Of a DNA stretch of 64,000 bases, positions 20,991-31,786 are shown one piece after another. A program made the position numbers and the translations under genes. This stretch comes from Physcia stellaris (lineage: Eukaryota; Ascomycota; Lecanoromycetes; Caliciales; Physciaceae). Location: NCBI GenBank assembly GCA_018902385.1, contig JABSSW010000032.1, positions 186,001 to 250,000 of the forward strand, read 5' to 3'. Position 1 is the stretch's first letter. Each line of letters opens with the position of its first letter. Under the pieces are notes generated by a model that saw nothing but the letters and a program-made list of their open reading frames with translations, did not search any database and had not been told where the DNA came from.

Positions 20991-22927
20991 ATGAACATGG
21001 AGTTGGGCAGCCTCGTGAACCTGCAATTTATGCACAAGCCTCAGGACCATCGTGGTGTCAGCGCTGCCCTTCTGGGTGCGCTCAATGCACAATGGGCTCT
21101 CCTCATTATCAGTACAGTAATTGCCACGATCTGTACATTCCGGTCTTATGCCATTTCAAAGCGACCCAAAGCGCCGATTGTAGGTTATCGGAGTTGGTTA
21201 GAGCCAACGTTCGTGCTCAGACGCCGCTTCTTTGTTGAAGCTAGACAAATAGTGGCGGACGGTTACAGCAAGGTGGAAACCCTTGTTTTGAGCAAGTCGA
21301 ACAAGCTGCTGATTTTCCACAGTTCAAAGATGGCATGTTCTGGGTACCATGCAACGACGCCGACATTCTCGTTCTAGCGAGAAAATACGTAGACGACATT
21401 CGTGATCTGCCCGAATCGAAGGCTAGCGCAGTTCACTCGCACGTCAATGTTAGTAATTTCAATTCCAAATGTGTTTATCAAGTCGCTGTTCTCAACTGGC
21501 TCGGTATTTGGACACCGACATCTGTTGCAAATGCTACTCTGTATTCAGAACCAACATGCTGCCATAGATCACAAGAAGTATGAGCTAAATGTTTGTTAGA
21601 GTTTGCTGGGAAGGCACTCAGCCACAGACCTGCTCCTTGAGAGCGACTTGCACGCTCGCGTAGTGCAAAAAAAACTTACACCAAGCCTTGGGAAGCTTTT
21701 CACTATAATCAAGGAGGAGCATGATTATGGCATGGCACAAGATTTGCCGACAATCAATGGCGAGTTTCTAACCGGTGAGAAGTCCCGCTTACTGACTTAG
21801 ACCTCGCAGATGATCAGGCTTATGTGCGATTTCGTGTGCATGACACTATAGCGCGCATTGTCTCTCGGATCTTTGCGAGGATATCCGTTGGCCTACCTTT
21901 GTGCCGGGATGAGGAATGGTTACACATCAATGAAAAGCACACGTACGATGTTTTTGCCACGGTGATTATCTTGAGGATGCTCCCAAAGTACCTACATCCG
22001 ATTGTGGTTTGGTTCTTGCCATCGTCGTACAAATTGCATCGTCATGTCCAAAGGGCGAAGCAATTGATCGGTCCAATCGTGAAGGAGCGTCGCAAGACTG
22101 AGTCGCAAGCCGGTCATCTTCAAGAAAAACCTAACGACGTGCTGCAATGGATGATGGATGCAGCTACTGAGGACGAAGGCAAGCCCGACAAGCTTGCGCA
22201 CCAGCAATTAAACATGACGCTGGCTTCAGTCAACACCACCACAGCGGCAATTACGCACGCTCTGCTTGACCTTTGCGCATATCCCGAGTACCTTGCCACT
22301 TTGAGGGAGGAGGTCGACGGTGTCTACGATAATGAAGGGAGGTGGGAGAAGTCTACACTTGATAAGCTAGAGAAAATGGACAGCTTCCTCAAGGAATCGC
22401 AACGCTGTAACTCATTTATTCTCTGTAAGCTTAGGTAGCCCGAGCTTCAGCTTTCTTGCTGCTCGAGGATGTGCGGCCATGGCTGACTTAGGTTTTTAGT
22501 TTCCTTAATCCGAGTTGTGATGGACCCTCTGAAGCTCTCTGATGGTGTTACAATACCCAAGGGAACTCAAATTGGGTTTCCCTGGGCAGAGATTGGGAAG
22601 GACCCGACCATTTTTGATGAGCCCACCAAATTCGATCCTCTTCGCTCTTATCGCCAGCGACAAAACCCTGGTGAAGGCAATCGCCATCAATATACGATGA
22701 CGACGAGTTCTGAACTTGGCTTTGGACACGGACGATTAGCATGCCCTGGTCGAGTTTTCGCGGCGGTAGTGATCAAGTTGATCTTGTCCTATCTACTGAG
22801 GCGGTACGAGCTAATCAATCCCCCGGGCCAAGGGCGACCAGTTAATCAGAGTGTGAGTGAATTTAACTTTGAAGACCCGAACGCTGTGCTTTTGATGAGG
22901 CCGAGGAAAGGCATTGGAGCACCTTAG
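20991..22927 (+). CDS. Cytochrome P450 monooxygenase
   Basis: Five exons, 20991-21272, 21323-21448, 21600-21774, 21810-22424 and 22500-22927, give about 541 residues, a normal length for a microsomal fungal P450. An N-terminal hydrophobic anchor (AQWALLIISTVIATI) is followed by a basic, Pro-containing hinge. The I-helix reads ASVNTTTAAITHA. The K-helix ExxR is KESQR (Glu390, Arg393). The heme-binding loop is FGHGRLACPGRVFAA with Cys481 as thiolate ligand. Overall wording (for example DGMFWVPC and LLGRHSATDLLLESDLH) resembles the fungal ent-kaurene-oxidase-like P450 group, but the substrate cannot be inferred. The third intron would be only 35 nt; it carries CTGAC and a CAG end. No terpene synthase, PKS or NRPS lies in the window, so it does not appear to sit in a metabolite cluster here. 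Confidence 0.85.
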
Positions 22928-23793
22928 AATATCGTATCTGGTAAGGACAAGCCTCGCTTTGCACGAAACTGTTTCCATCCTTTCGCGCTCGTTGTACTAG
23001 TCTCTCCACCACAAGTTGAAATCATTGGAAATCAATTATGTCTCGTGCAAATAAGGATATCTAACTTAACTTCGTATTGGTTGTCATGGATTTCGGATCA
23101 TATCGAGAGGAGCTGCAAGGTCAGTATCCAACAAACCCACCGTGATCGCAGTCTAGCACCGAGACACGCGCTCCAAATGGCGAAGATTCTGGGCTGTACG
23201 AATTCGATCAGATATATCCTACCTTCCTACTTAGTTATCCATTCTGTCACTTGTGAATGATTCGGATCGATCATTGAGCACGCCCCAAACGAGCTGAATA
23301 CCTCTGTTATGTCATGGCAACGGTGGTATACACAGAAATTGCTCCGCACCAATGAAAGTCATTTGAGAGGAGATATGCCAAGACTTGTGGCGCGACAGCT
23401 ACCGAGTCCACGTGATCGGCCCGTGGCGTTTCTCCGGCTTTAGTGGAGTACCTAAGCCCGATAGACTAACTGTTTTTGTCTAGCTCACTCTGTCAAGATC
23501 AGTCGAATCAGTCCGATTAGGAACAAATCCATAAACTGTGCATGATCGATCTCCGTTGTCGCGTTTGCTGTTGATTAACAGCGAAATGCGTTCCTCAAAT
23601 ACACATCTTCCGTCCACACAACTCATCATTATCACCTCGCTCGATTGACGCAAATTGGAGCCCAATGTTATACCAGCTGGGGTGCAGGATGACTCACAGT
23701 TGGTGCCCAAGCGATCTTCCATAAAGTCCATCTGGCCCATTTTACATAATCGACCTACACGAATTATTTCACCCGTGCCGGAGAACCTCAACC
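22928..23793. other. Intergenic, P450 to SRA gene
   Basis: No supported gene. A CACGTGA palindromic box lies near 23411, but with no evidence of use. Confidence 0.45.
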
Positions 23794-25399
23794 ATGTCAG
23801 ATATGTCGTCGATGAAGGATGCAAAGGGCGTGATTGACCCATCCCCAGTAAGTGCTTCTAGAATTTCCATTCATTTGCATGGCAAGTCCATTCATTGGAC
23901 CTTTCATAGTTGTTCGAAGATAGTCGATAATTGGGTCGCAGCTGACTTGAACTTTGCTGACACTCAAAGCAGTCGCAGTCAACCTCCGAACCTGCACCAC
24001 TCCGCCTCGCAACAGCATCGGAGTGTGAAGTGGAAGAACAAAACGTCCCAAATACCGTCCCAACCATAAAGTCATTCGTGTTCCTCAAATCAATTCCTTT
24101 ACGTCCACACTGGAATGTTGTAGGCAGATGCACCCAAGAAATGCAAAGTCAGCAACGGGAGATCAAATCCGAGGAGAGGCAAGCTGTTTTCAGCATCTTA
24201 ATGGCCTTTGATTCACTTAAAGCCTTTTCAGCTGAAATCGATAAGAAACTTTATATCGGGGGCATTTTACGGAACATCTTGGGCGAGACAAGTCCTCGTA
24301 AGAGCAACGATGTGAAACCTTACCAGTACCCAGAGCCTCTGCAGCGAAATGCCGCCATGATCCTCAACAGACTGGAAATCGAGCTTGCTGCTGAAATCGA
24401 CTTGGAGGCTGAGCCCATAGAGCCCACCAAGCCTAACGCTACTCGACCGTTGAAAAGACGCAGAAAATCTTCACCCCAGACATCAGCTACTGAGCTATCA
24501 CAGCTACGCTTTGAAGATCCGGATCTGAAGCACGTCATGCGTGGCATTGTGGTTAGTGGGAAGTCTCGCCGCGCGTATCTGCTTGATCCAACCTACAAAC
24601 GCCGTGATTGCCACGTTATCGGTCATAACGGGCTTGAGGTCGGTGACTGGTGGCCGCTACGCGTCTGTGCCTTACGAGATGGGGCTCATGGTGCGATCCA
24701 AGGAGGCATTGCAGGATCGTCGAACGATGGTGCCTACTCGATTGTTGTTTCCAGTATGTCTTCATTATCTTTTTTGTCCTTGGCGTCGTTCGCATTCCTC
24801 TCTTTTACAATTTAGCCTTCCTGCCTGGAATCTACTTTGGGACATGCTTTCATTCCAGACCTCAGCGCGGCGTCTTCCTTTCTTTCTTAGACCTGGCTGT
24901 CTGTTCCTTACCTGGTCAATATTCCGGTCCCTACGTTTCTACATCTTATCCTTTCATTCTACCCTCTCGTCTCTACCTTTGAGCGATCTCAACCCCTCAC
25001 TAATACCACACTTCACCCCTAGACGGCTACTCCGAACTCGACCGCGACCTAGGCAACACCATCTACTACTCCGGCTCCAACTCGCAAGAGAACACCAACG
25101 CCAAAGTCCCGCAACTCAGCTACATGACAAAAGCTATGCGCGTAAGCTGTTCGCATCGCTCTCCAGTACGTGTCCTCAGGGCCGACAGAGCAGAGGGCAA
25201 GTATGCGCCCAGTAAAGGTCTTCGCTATGACGGCCTGTACCGCATCGAGAGCGAAGCTATGGAAATCAATCAGAAGGGGGGCGCTTACATCCGATTCAAG
25301 CTTGTGAGATGCGAAGGGCAAAAAGACATTGACCTTAGCCGCCCTAATCGGAAGGAAAGAGAGATTGCGGATACGCTGAAGACAGGAGCCAGAGTCTGA
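23794..25399 (+). CDS. SRA (YDG) domain protein
   Basis: Three exons, 23794-23847, 23970-24753 and 25023-25399, give about 404 residues. Introns are 122 and 269 nt; both keep phase. The N-terminal half is charged and includes a possible nuclear signal (PLKRRRKSS). The C-terminal half is an SRA/YDG fold: VGDWWPLR, GIAGSSNDGAYSIVVSNGY, SELDRDLGNTIYYSG and SPVRVLRA. SRA domains bind methylated or hemimethylated cytosine in UHRF1 and plant SUVH proteins, and fungi carry stand-alone versions whose roles are poorly known. There is no RING, PHD or SET domain here. After the stop, a different frame (25390-25488) continues with acidic, plausible sequence, so the C-terminus may be longer than modelled. 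Confidence 0.8.
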
Positions 25400-27120
25400 T
25401 GAGCAACCGGATAGGGCGATTAGAGAGCTCGCTGCTAAGGGGAAAGATGGGAGGGTTAGAAGCGGTATCATTTATCCCATTTGCAGGTGCGTATTCCCCT
25501 ATTCCTTGGGCTAGCACATTCCAACATAATTTTGCCTTGCTGCGCTAATTTCAGGCACACAATCACGTCCCCCTAGCCAATGCTAGTCTAATAGTACTTC
25601 TTCCGTCTTGCTAACCGAAGTTCGTAGGAAGCTTTTTCATAATCTCGGTACCAGCTACAGAAGACTCGATCTGCTTGACGAATATTTTCAACACCATCTC
25701 TCCTATGGCTATAGCGGCAAGGATCTTATCGAGCTACACTACCTAGATGATCACGACCTTGTAGACGGCTTTCCCAGAATATTTTATGCTTGCGTGGACG
25801 CTGGTGTCAACTATGGTACGGGCTTCACGCTTGTCGGGGTTTGAGAGCTCAAGTAGTTACACTACCTTTGCGAGAATACATTAGCAAGCTACTATATCTC
25901 AATTCAATATAGCTACAAGCATCTCATCGATTGTTTCTCTATCTCTCTTCGGTTGCATAAGAAAAATAAGGCTCAAACCCCAAAACTTGTACTCACCACT
26001 CTGCTCCGCTCTCTTTACTCGCGAGCTAGTAGAAAGGGCAATCCATGGACTGTTTTCCCAAGCACGAAACGCGAGTATGCATTCTAAATTATCTAAATAA
26101 AGACCCGACCTTCTAGGAAGCGGATATTCGAGCCCCGATGAACGGGAGTACCTTTGTCATTTTCGCTGTTTAGTTTCGAATGTGAGATACGAATACGCAG
26201 TTCATATAGAAATGTGATTTGACGTGATGGAGATGAGAAGTCGAAATGTTGAATTCCAGTCTGTTCTGTTTAGGCACTCTTTCCTTCAATGCGTTCATCA
26301 GGCTTTCTATTCTAATTGTTATGTTTTTTTTTTGGTGAGAGACTACGATTCTTTTGTTGATTCCTCATTTCAATCATCAATCTGTTTGATTTCGTTTGCT
26401 TTTTCACTTAAATTCCATCCAGTTCAACTCATCGTTTCAGTAAACTTTCCTCCCTTTTCTCAAGTTTCAGATGAGTTCTCTTCTTCTCAGTTTTTCCCTT
26501 CTCATCCCCGTTCCCTTCCCCCATCCCCCTTTCCTTCGCATTAACACTCAATTCCCAACTCAAGAAAAAAACATTCATAATCCCCTCTCTCCATACACAA
26601 AACTCCTCTCTCTCCAGTCCGGTCTCACTCCCTACTCTCTTAAAAGCAAAAACCCCCCCAAAAAAAATGGGCATCAACCCTACTTACCGATGAATGGGGA
26701 TTGAGCCTGCCAGCCACAACGCTGCTGTGCTCGCGGAGTGTCGTGGTTCTTTTGGGAGGGGTTTGGGAGGGAGAGGGGGTGGGGAAATTGGGGTTGGGGT
26801 GTTTTTGTGTGGGATGGTGAAGGGATGAGGGAAGGGGTGGAGAGGGGAGGGAGGTTGCCTGCACTAACGCTACCCACCGCCCTCATCGCCATCTTCAAAA
26901 CCTTGATGTTTCGGGCCCGGCCAGCCCACAGGATTCCCGCATGAGCGAAACGCAGCTTTCAACCCCCGTCTCCGCGACCGATCGATGAAGCGAATATGGA
27001 GTAAAGGCCGAAAATGCCGAATTGCTTGCAAACGATCTCTATTGTTTTTGGGGGAGGGGGAATGAGAATCAATAACCATTTACCAACGCCAATATAATCC
27101 ACCACCCCGCTCCACCATTA
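25400..27120. other. Intergenic 1.7 kb, pyrimidine-rich tract
   Basis: No supported gene. Bases 26450-26660 are strongly pyrimidine-rich and 26750-26860 strongly G-rich, which generates spurious open frames on the other strand. Confidence 0.45.
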
Positions 27121-29218
27121 TCACATCGGATCCCTCGCCAACAGATGCGGATCAAGCACCACCTCCTGCGGGCCTTTATACTCTTTCCTCTTCGCAACCC
27201 ACATCATCGCCACCGCCCCCGTCAACCCGCCCGTAATAACAACCGTATAATTCATATTCCGCGCATCCACCGGCACCCTAAACGGCGCCAAAAACACGCC
27301 CACGAAGCCCAGCATATACGCACAAGCGACCGCATTCACGAGCTCTCCCCAAGGCCAAGGCATCCAGAACCACCCGGGCCGAACATTGCGGCGATGGGTG
27401 AGCAGGTGAGGGAGGATGGCGGCGGTGTAGGAGAGGGTGGAGAGGACGACGAAGGAGCCGACGAAGGCGGAGAAGGCGGTTGGGGAGAGGGCGTAGATGA
27501 GGCCGAGGAGGGTGGTGAAGAGGGTGCAGAAGAGGATTGCGCGGTGCGGGTTGTGGTGGGTTGGGGAGATGTGCGCGAAGAAGGCGGAGAAGGGCATTGC
27601 GTTGTCGCGGGCCAAGGTCCAGAAGGTGCGGGAGGCGGTGATGGAGAGGCCGATGCAGGCGAAGAAGGAGGGGAGGAAGGTGAGGAGGAGCTGGGAGGCG
27701 TTAGCAGGCTGCTTTGTTTTGGCGCTTTGTGGAAGCAGGCTTGAAGTGAAACCCGGGAGGTAAGTGGCTGTTTTTTCATGCTTGAGCTCGTTGGTGGTTG
27801 AATTTATCGTACTCATCAGACAAAAATCAAGAATGGTGGCAGAGAGAGGAAGCTGCTTACTAATCCCACAGCGCCAGCAGCTGATCCGGCAGCCTGATGA
27901 TATATCTCTGCTAAGGGAAAGAGATACTTGCTATCAAGAACTGAACCTGTGTCATTAATACCGTACAGGATAGTGACGAGGTACAAGAATCCACTCGAGA
28001 AGCCGAAAACGTATTGGAATAAGATTGCTTTGGGAATATTGATGCTGGGCCTTTTCAGAATTAGCTAGTGGTTATCGCCTTGCGCCCTTAGAATCCTGAG
28101 TGATTGTTGAGAGATATGCTCACTTCGGTATCTCTTCGGCAAGATGTGTGACGACGTCCGGCGAACCCACCGAAAATGCTCCGTTGAGCATACCAAGAAG
28201 AAAGACAAAAGCGTCGCTACTATATCCGGTTTCGTTATGCCAATCCAACCAAATTGTAGCTGCTGAGGCGTACGGAGCAGAGTTGATGTGAGGCATAATC
28301 GCACAGATCACAATGCTGATGAGAACACCTGCTATGACAGTAAAGCCACCAACAGTGTTGCTTTCGTCATCTCTCAATCAGCCTATTTGGCCCCCATAAT
28401 GACCACAAAACTTACATCATGGGTAACGCTCGATTGAGGTAGAGATTCATGAGGCAGTAGATCCCAATGATGATAACAAAGCTGACGGAGACGTGCCATC
28501 TCTGAGTATTGAATGAGGGGTGCATGAGCGCGTACATGCTGACAGCCTGTGCGGCGGTAATTTGCGTCATGGAGACGACGGCCATGAGCCAGGCCAAGCA
28601 GTTCCACCAGCCGGCGAAAAAGCCGACTGATCGTCCGTGAGGACTAGCTGTTATTGTAGCCCAGTGATAGACTATTTACTCTGAGCAAGACGCTCTAAAT
28701 GGCAAAGGTGGTGTGTTATTACCTCCGCCTGCAGAAGGAATAGCAGATGCCAGTTCAGCGATTGATGCCGCAATCAGCCAGTACTGTTCAAGCATCTGGG
28801 ATCAGCAATTTCACTCGAGGGTACGAGTTGCGCTACAGGGTTCATTCCTTGAGCAGGCTATTTTGTGATGGGTTTGCATCTATTGCCTAGCGTCTAAAGG
28901 GAAATGAGAGGTTGCGAGAGTACCCACGAAGAATGAACTGGCGATATACTCATAAAGTACGCCCGGAGGACCGCCATTGTAGATAGCCACGTTCTACGAT
29001 AGATATCAGACAGGGGAGCCAGGTAATTCGCGCAGACGTACTATTGCTCCCCCAGCGGCAATCCATGTATTACCGGAGGTGATTGCAAGACTGGCGAGGC
29101 TGATGAGACCGAAATTGCGGTCGAGTTCTTGTACGTGAGCCGGGACGGTTGCTACAGCCTCGCCGGCTAGCAAAGACGTGTGTTCCTCATCGGCCACGAC
29201 TGGGCTGCCATTCTGCAT
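27121..29218 (-). CDS. Amino-acid/choline permease (APC family)
   Basis: Seven exons: 29218-29042, 28993-28928, 28783-28723, 28671-28416, 28372-28124, 28044-27861, 27690-27121. All phases agree and give about 520 residues. The hydrophobic pattern suits twelve membrane spans. Family blocks include VAIYNGGPPGVLYEYI, AELASAIPSAGG, VYHWATITAS, AFSVGSPDVVTHLAEEIP and FPLAEIYHQAAGSAAGA. These are characteristic of fungal choline/GABA-type permeases such as Hnm1 and Uga4. The expected role is proton-coupled uptake of an amine or amino acid at the plasma membrane or vacuole; the substrate is not determined. The start is the ATG before QNGSPVVADEEHTSLL, a normal soluble N-terminus. The fourth intron (43 nt) has a weak GAG acceptor. 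Confidence 0.88.
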
Positions 29219-30272
29219 TCCGGTCAAGGCGAAGTAATTGGTCGATGGCGGTTACCTCGAAAAGTGTGGTTCGGCGATGAAGATGTTGATTGAAAGCGTG
29301 GCAGAGATCTGCTTCGACCCCTCCTGCATGGTCTGAGCTCGGATGCATATTGCATTAGTCATACACATTCGAATGAACTGGTGGAGGGCGGCTCAAATGA
29401 AAATCGTTATAGCAGTCAGGTACAATCGAGAAAACGATAATCAGATCCACCCGATTTTGGTGCCCGAAGGCCCCTGTCAATATTTGGGAGAAGGCGCGTT
29501 CGAGGCCTTTAGCCTGATGACGGCGCCCACTACTGGGGGCGACTTCCAGCTATGATTCGCCTAAAGGCTTACCTAATAAGGTACCCGAGGCAAATCCTTA
29601 TATCCACACCCAAATCTGTTGAATCCACCTTCGACTACCCTCATTGCTCTCTCGTACCCGAAGTTTCTTATTTCCACCTGCTTCCTCGGATCCCGCTCCC
29701 CGTTCAATGAAAAACACATACCCATCCATTGAGACCAGGAATTACTTGAATTACTGATCTTTTTCCAACCGTTGAAAGTACTCGTCGCTTGCCAAAGTGA
29801 AAACGCTCAGCGATCATTGACTATTTCCACAACGTTGTGAAAGGCCAAACAGAAATCCCATGAACTCGCATGTTCTAGTCGTCTAAGTGACGAAACGTAT
29901 TTCCACAAATCGAAATCAAAAGTGTACGACTCCTGAAACATGACGATAGACGTCCAAACGATGCGTTTACCGGCATAGCCCGAAAAGCGCCGACATTGCA
30001 GGTGAGCACATCAGCCGTGCTTCGGAAACCCATATTGAAAAAGGTCCAAGCTCGAGAATGAAATAGGAGAATAAGTGATAGGATAGAAGGAACGAAAGAG
30101 TGATATCAAGGAAATCCCTAAGGAAACGAATGTGTTTAGTCGTAACCGACGATGACTGATATTGAGTATGTATCCTTACCCATATCCAAGTATAAGCAAT
30201 ACAGCATAGTCTAACTGCGGTGAAGCGACCGCCACCGCCGACTTCCCCCTCTTCGGTATATGTTTAGGGAGC
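29219..30272. other. Intergenic, permease promoter side
   Basis: No supported gene. It separates the permease start from the 3' end of the bicupin gene, both on the minus strand. Confidence 0.5.
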
Positions 30273-31786
30273 CTACTTAGGCGCCGCGAGCAGAGACTGT
30301 TTTTCTTTCTTCAGCTTGCTTACCACCGAAAGCGGGATTTTTAGCGTCGAAGCCACAATGTCTGGCGGCGTAAGAGCCAGCCATTGGGTCAGACTGATAT
30401 CTGCTACTCGATCGCTCTTGTACAGCTCGATCCAGATCAATTTCTCTGTATCGGACGTATTCTCGATGTAATGGCCTGCGACATCAGCACATTAAATTTG
30501 TGATCGCGCTGCCAGGGTGGCTTACCACTGTCTTCGGGAAAAACAGCTGTGTCGCCGGCTGTGAAATCAAAGGTGCGAGCAAGTGCACCGCCTAGGAATA
30601 CCGTCGCTCGAGCTTGGCCTTGGTGGAAGTAAAGCCACTCCTCGGCCTATGCATATGGGGCATTAGCTCGCGTTTGACGACAAGAGGGAGGAGAAATCCT
30701 TACATTGGGGTGCCAGTGAAGCTCACGTAGCCCGCGGGGCTCTAGGGTCACAATCGCAGCGGCAATCTATTTAATAAACGACAGTCAGCGTATTATTTCC
30801 CAGGAAAACATGGAGGACCTAAAGGTACGGAGATGCTGAAGCAGGACGTACGGTGGTGGCAATAGGAAAGTTTCGCGAATCAACTATGGCTAGAGTACCT
30901 CCACCGCCGGGTGCGGGAGGGACAGGATGCTGCGACAGATGATAGACATAGGAACTGTTGCCCTGCAGCTTGCCGTATGGACTGGTTACGTTGGGACTGC
31001 TAACATTCGCTTTTAGAATGTATGGATCAGGTGTGGGAATGGTCTTGAAAACGGATTCGTTCACACCGAAATTCTTCGCAAGGATGTCGGTGGGAGTATG
31101 CGCAATCCAGTCGTCAACATTAAAGGTCGTCCCGGTGGCGTCAAAATTGCCGTCGTCAAATGCCAGGAGATATTCATTCTGATCATCGAGGCCTTGTATG
31201 GTATGCGCCTGCCCTTTTGGAAAGTACCATATATCCCCCACCGCGAGATCGTCCACCTGGTTCTCCCCATGTTCATCGACAGCCGAGACGCGTACGGATC
31301 CATTGTATACATATCCCCACTCTGCCACTCGGTGCCAGTGCAATTCTCTTAGCGCGCCTTTGGTGAGGTGTTGCTGAGCGGCAGCGATATCTTTGCTCGA
31401 GGGCAGATCCGTCACCACCTGCTCCCTCACCCAGCCGCCAGCGAATATTCTCGTCTTAGAGTCGGAGAAGCTCCATTTGAGATTTGGGACCACGCCGTTG
31501 TCGGTGCTCTGAGCCGCTAGATTATCCGGATTCTGGAGGTCCAATTGCTTGTTTGTGCCACCTGCAATCTGGAATCAGTAACAATGTGCGAAGTTTAGGA
31601 CCAATGTGATCCTATACCTAGAATGGGAGCGCCCTTTCCCTTCCCATCGATCGGCTCGCCCTGATCAAAGCTCTGCCGTTTCTCGATTACCGGACGAAGG
31701 TGCTTCCCCACTCTAGGTGCTGGATTTGCCAAGGTAAGGCTTTCGATGCTCGCAAGGAGCAGCAATGAAGCTAGAAGTCGCATCAT
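30273..31786 (-). CDS. Secreted bicupin, oxalate decarboxylase family
   Basis: Five exons, 31786-31618, 31561-30852, 30766-30704, 30646-30526 and 30475-30273, give about 421 residues. There is a signal peptide (residues 1-20) and a KR site near 36-37, so a propeptide is likely. The first cupin has RELHWHRVAEW (His131, His133, Glu137) and His176 as manganese ligands. The second has RELHWHPNAEEW (His310, His312, Glu317) and His356. The family converts oxalate to formate and CO2, or oxidises it to CO2 and peroxide. The first-domain lid reads F-DATGT-TF where typical decarboxylases have SENST-like sequence with an essential Glu. That residue is missing here, so the reaction may differ. The protein is probably extracellular or wall-bound. 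Confidence 0.88.

Noticed and set aside
20991-25399. P450 and SRA genes as the edge of a metabolite cluster
   Set aside because: No backbone enzyme, transporter or cluster regulator lies next to them.
27145-27744. Plus-strand Arg/Gly/Glu-rich frame
   Set aside because: Antisense of the last permease exon; composition is the complement of a hydrophobic coding region.
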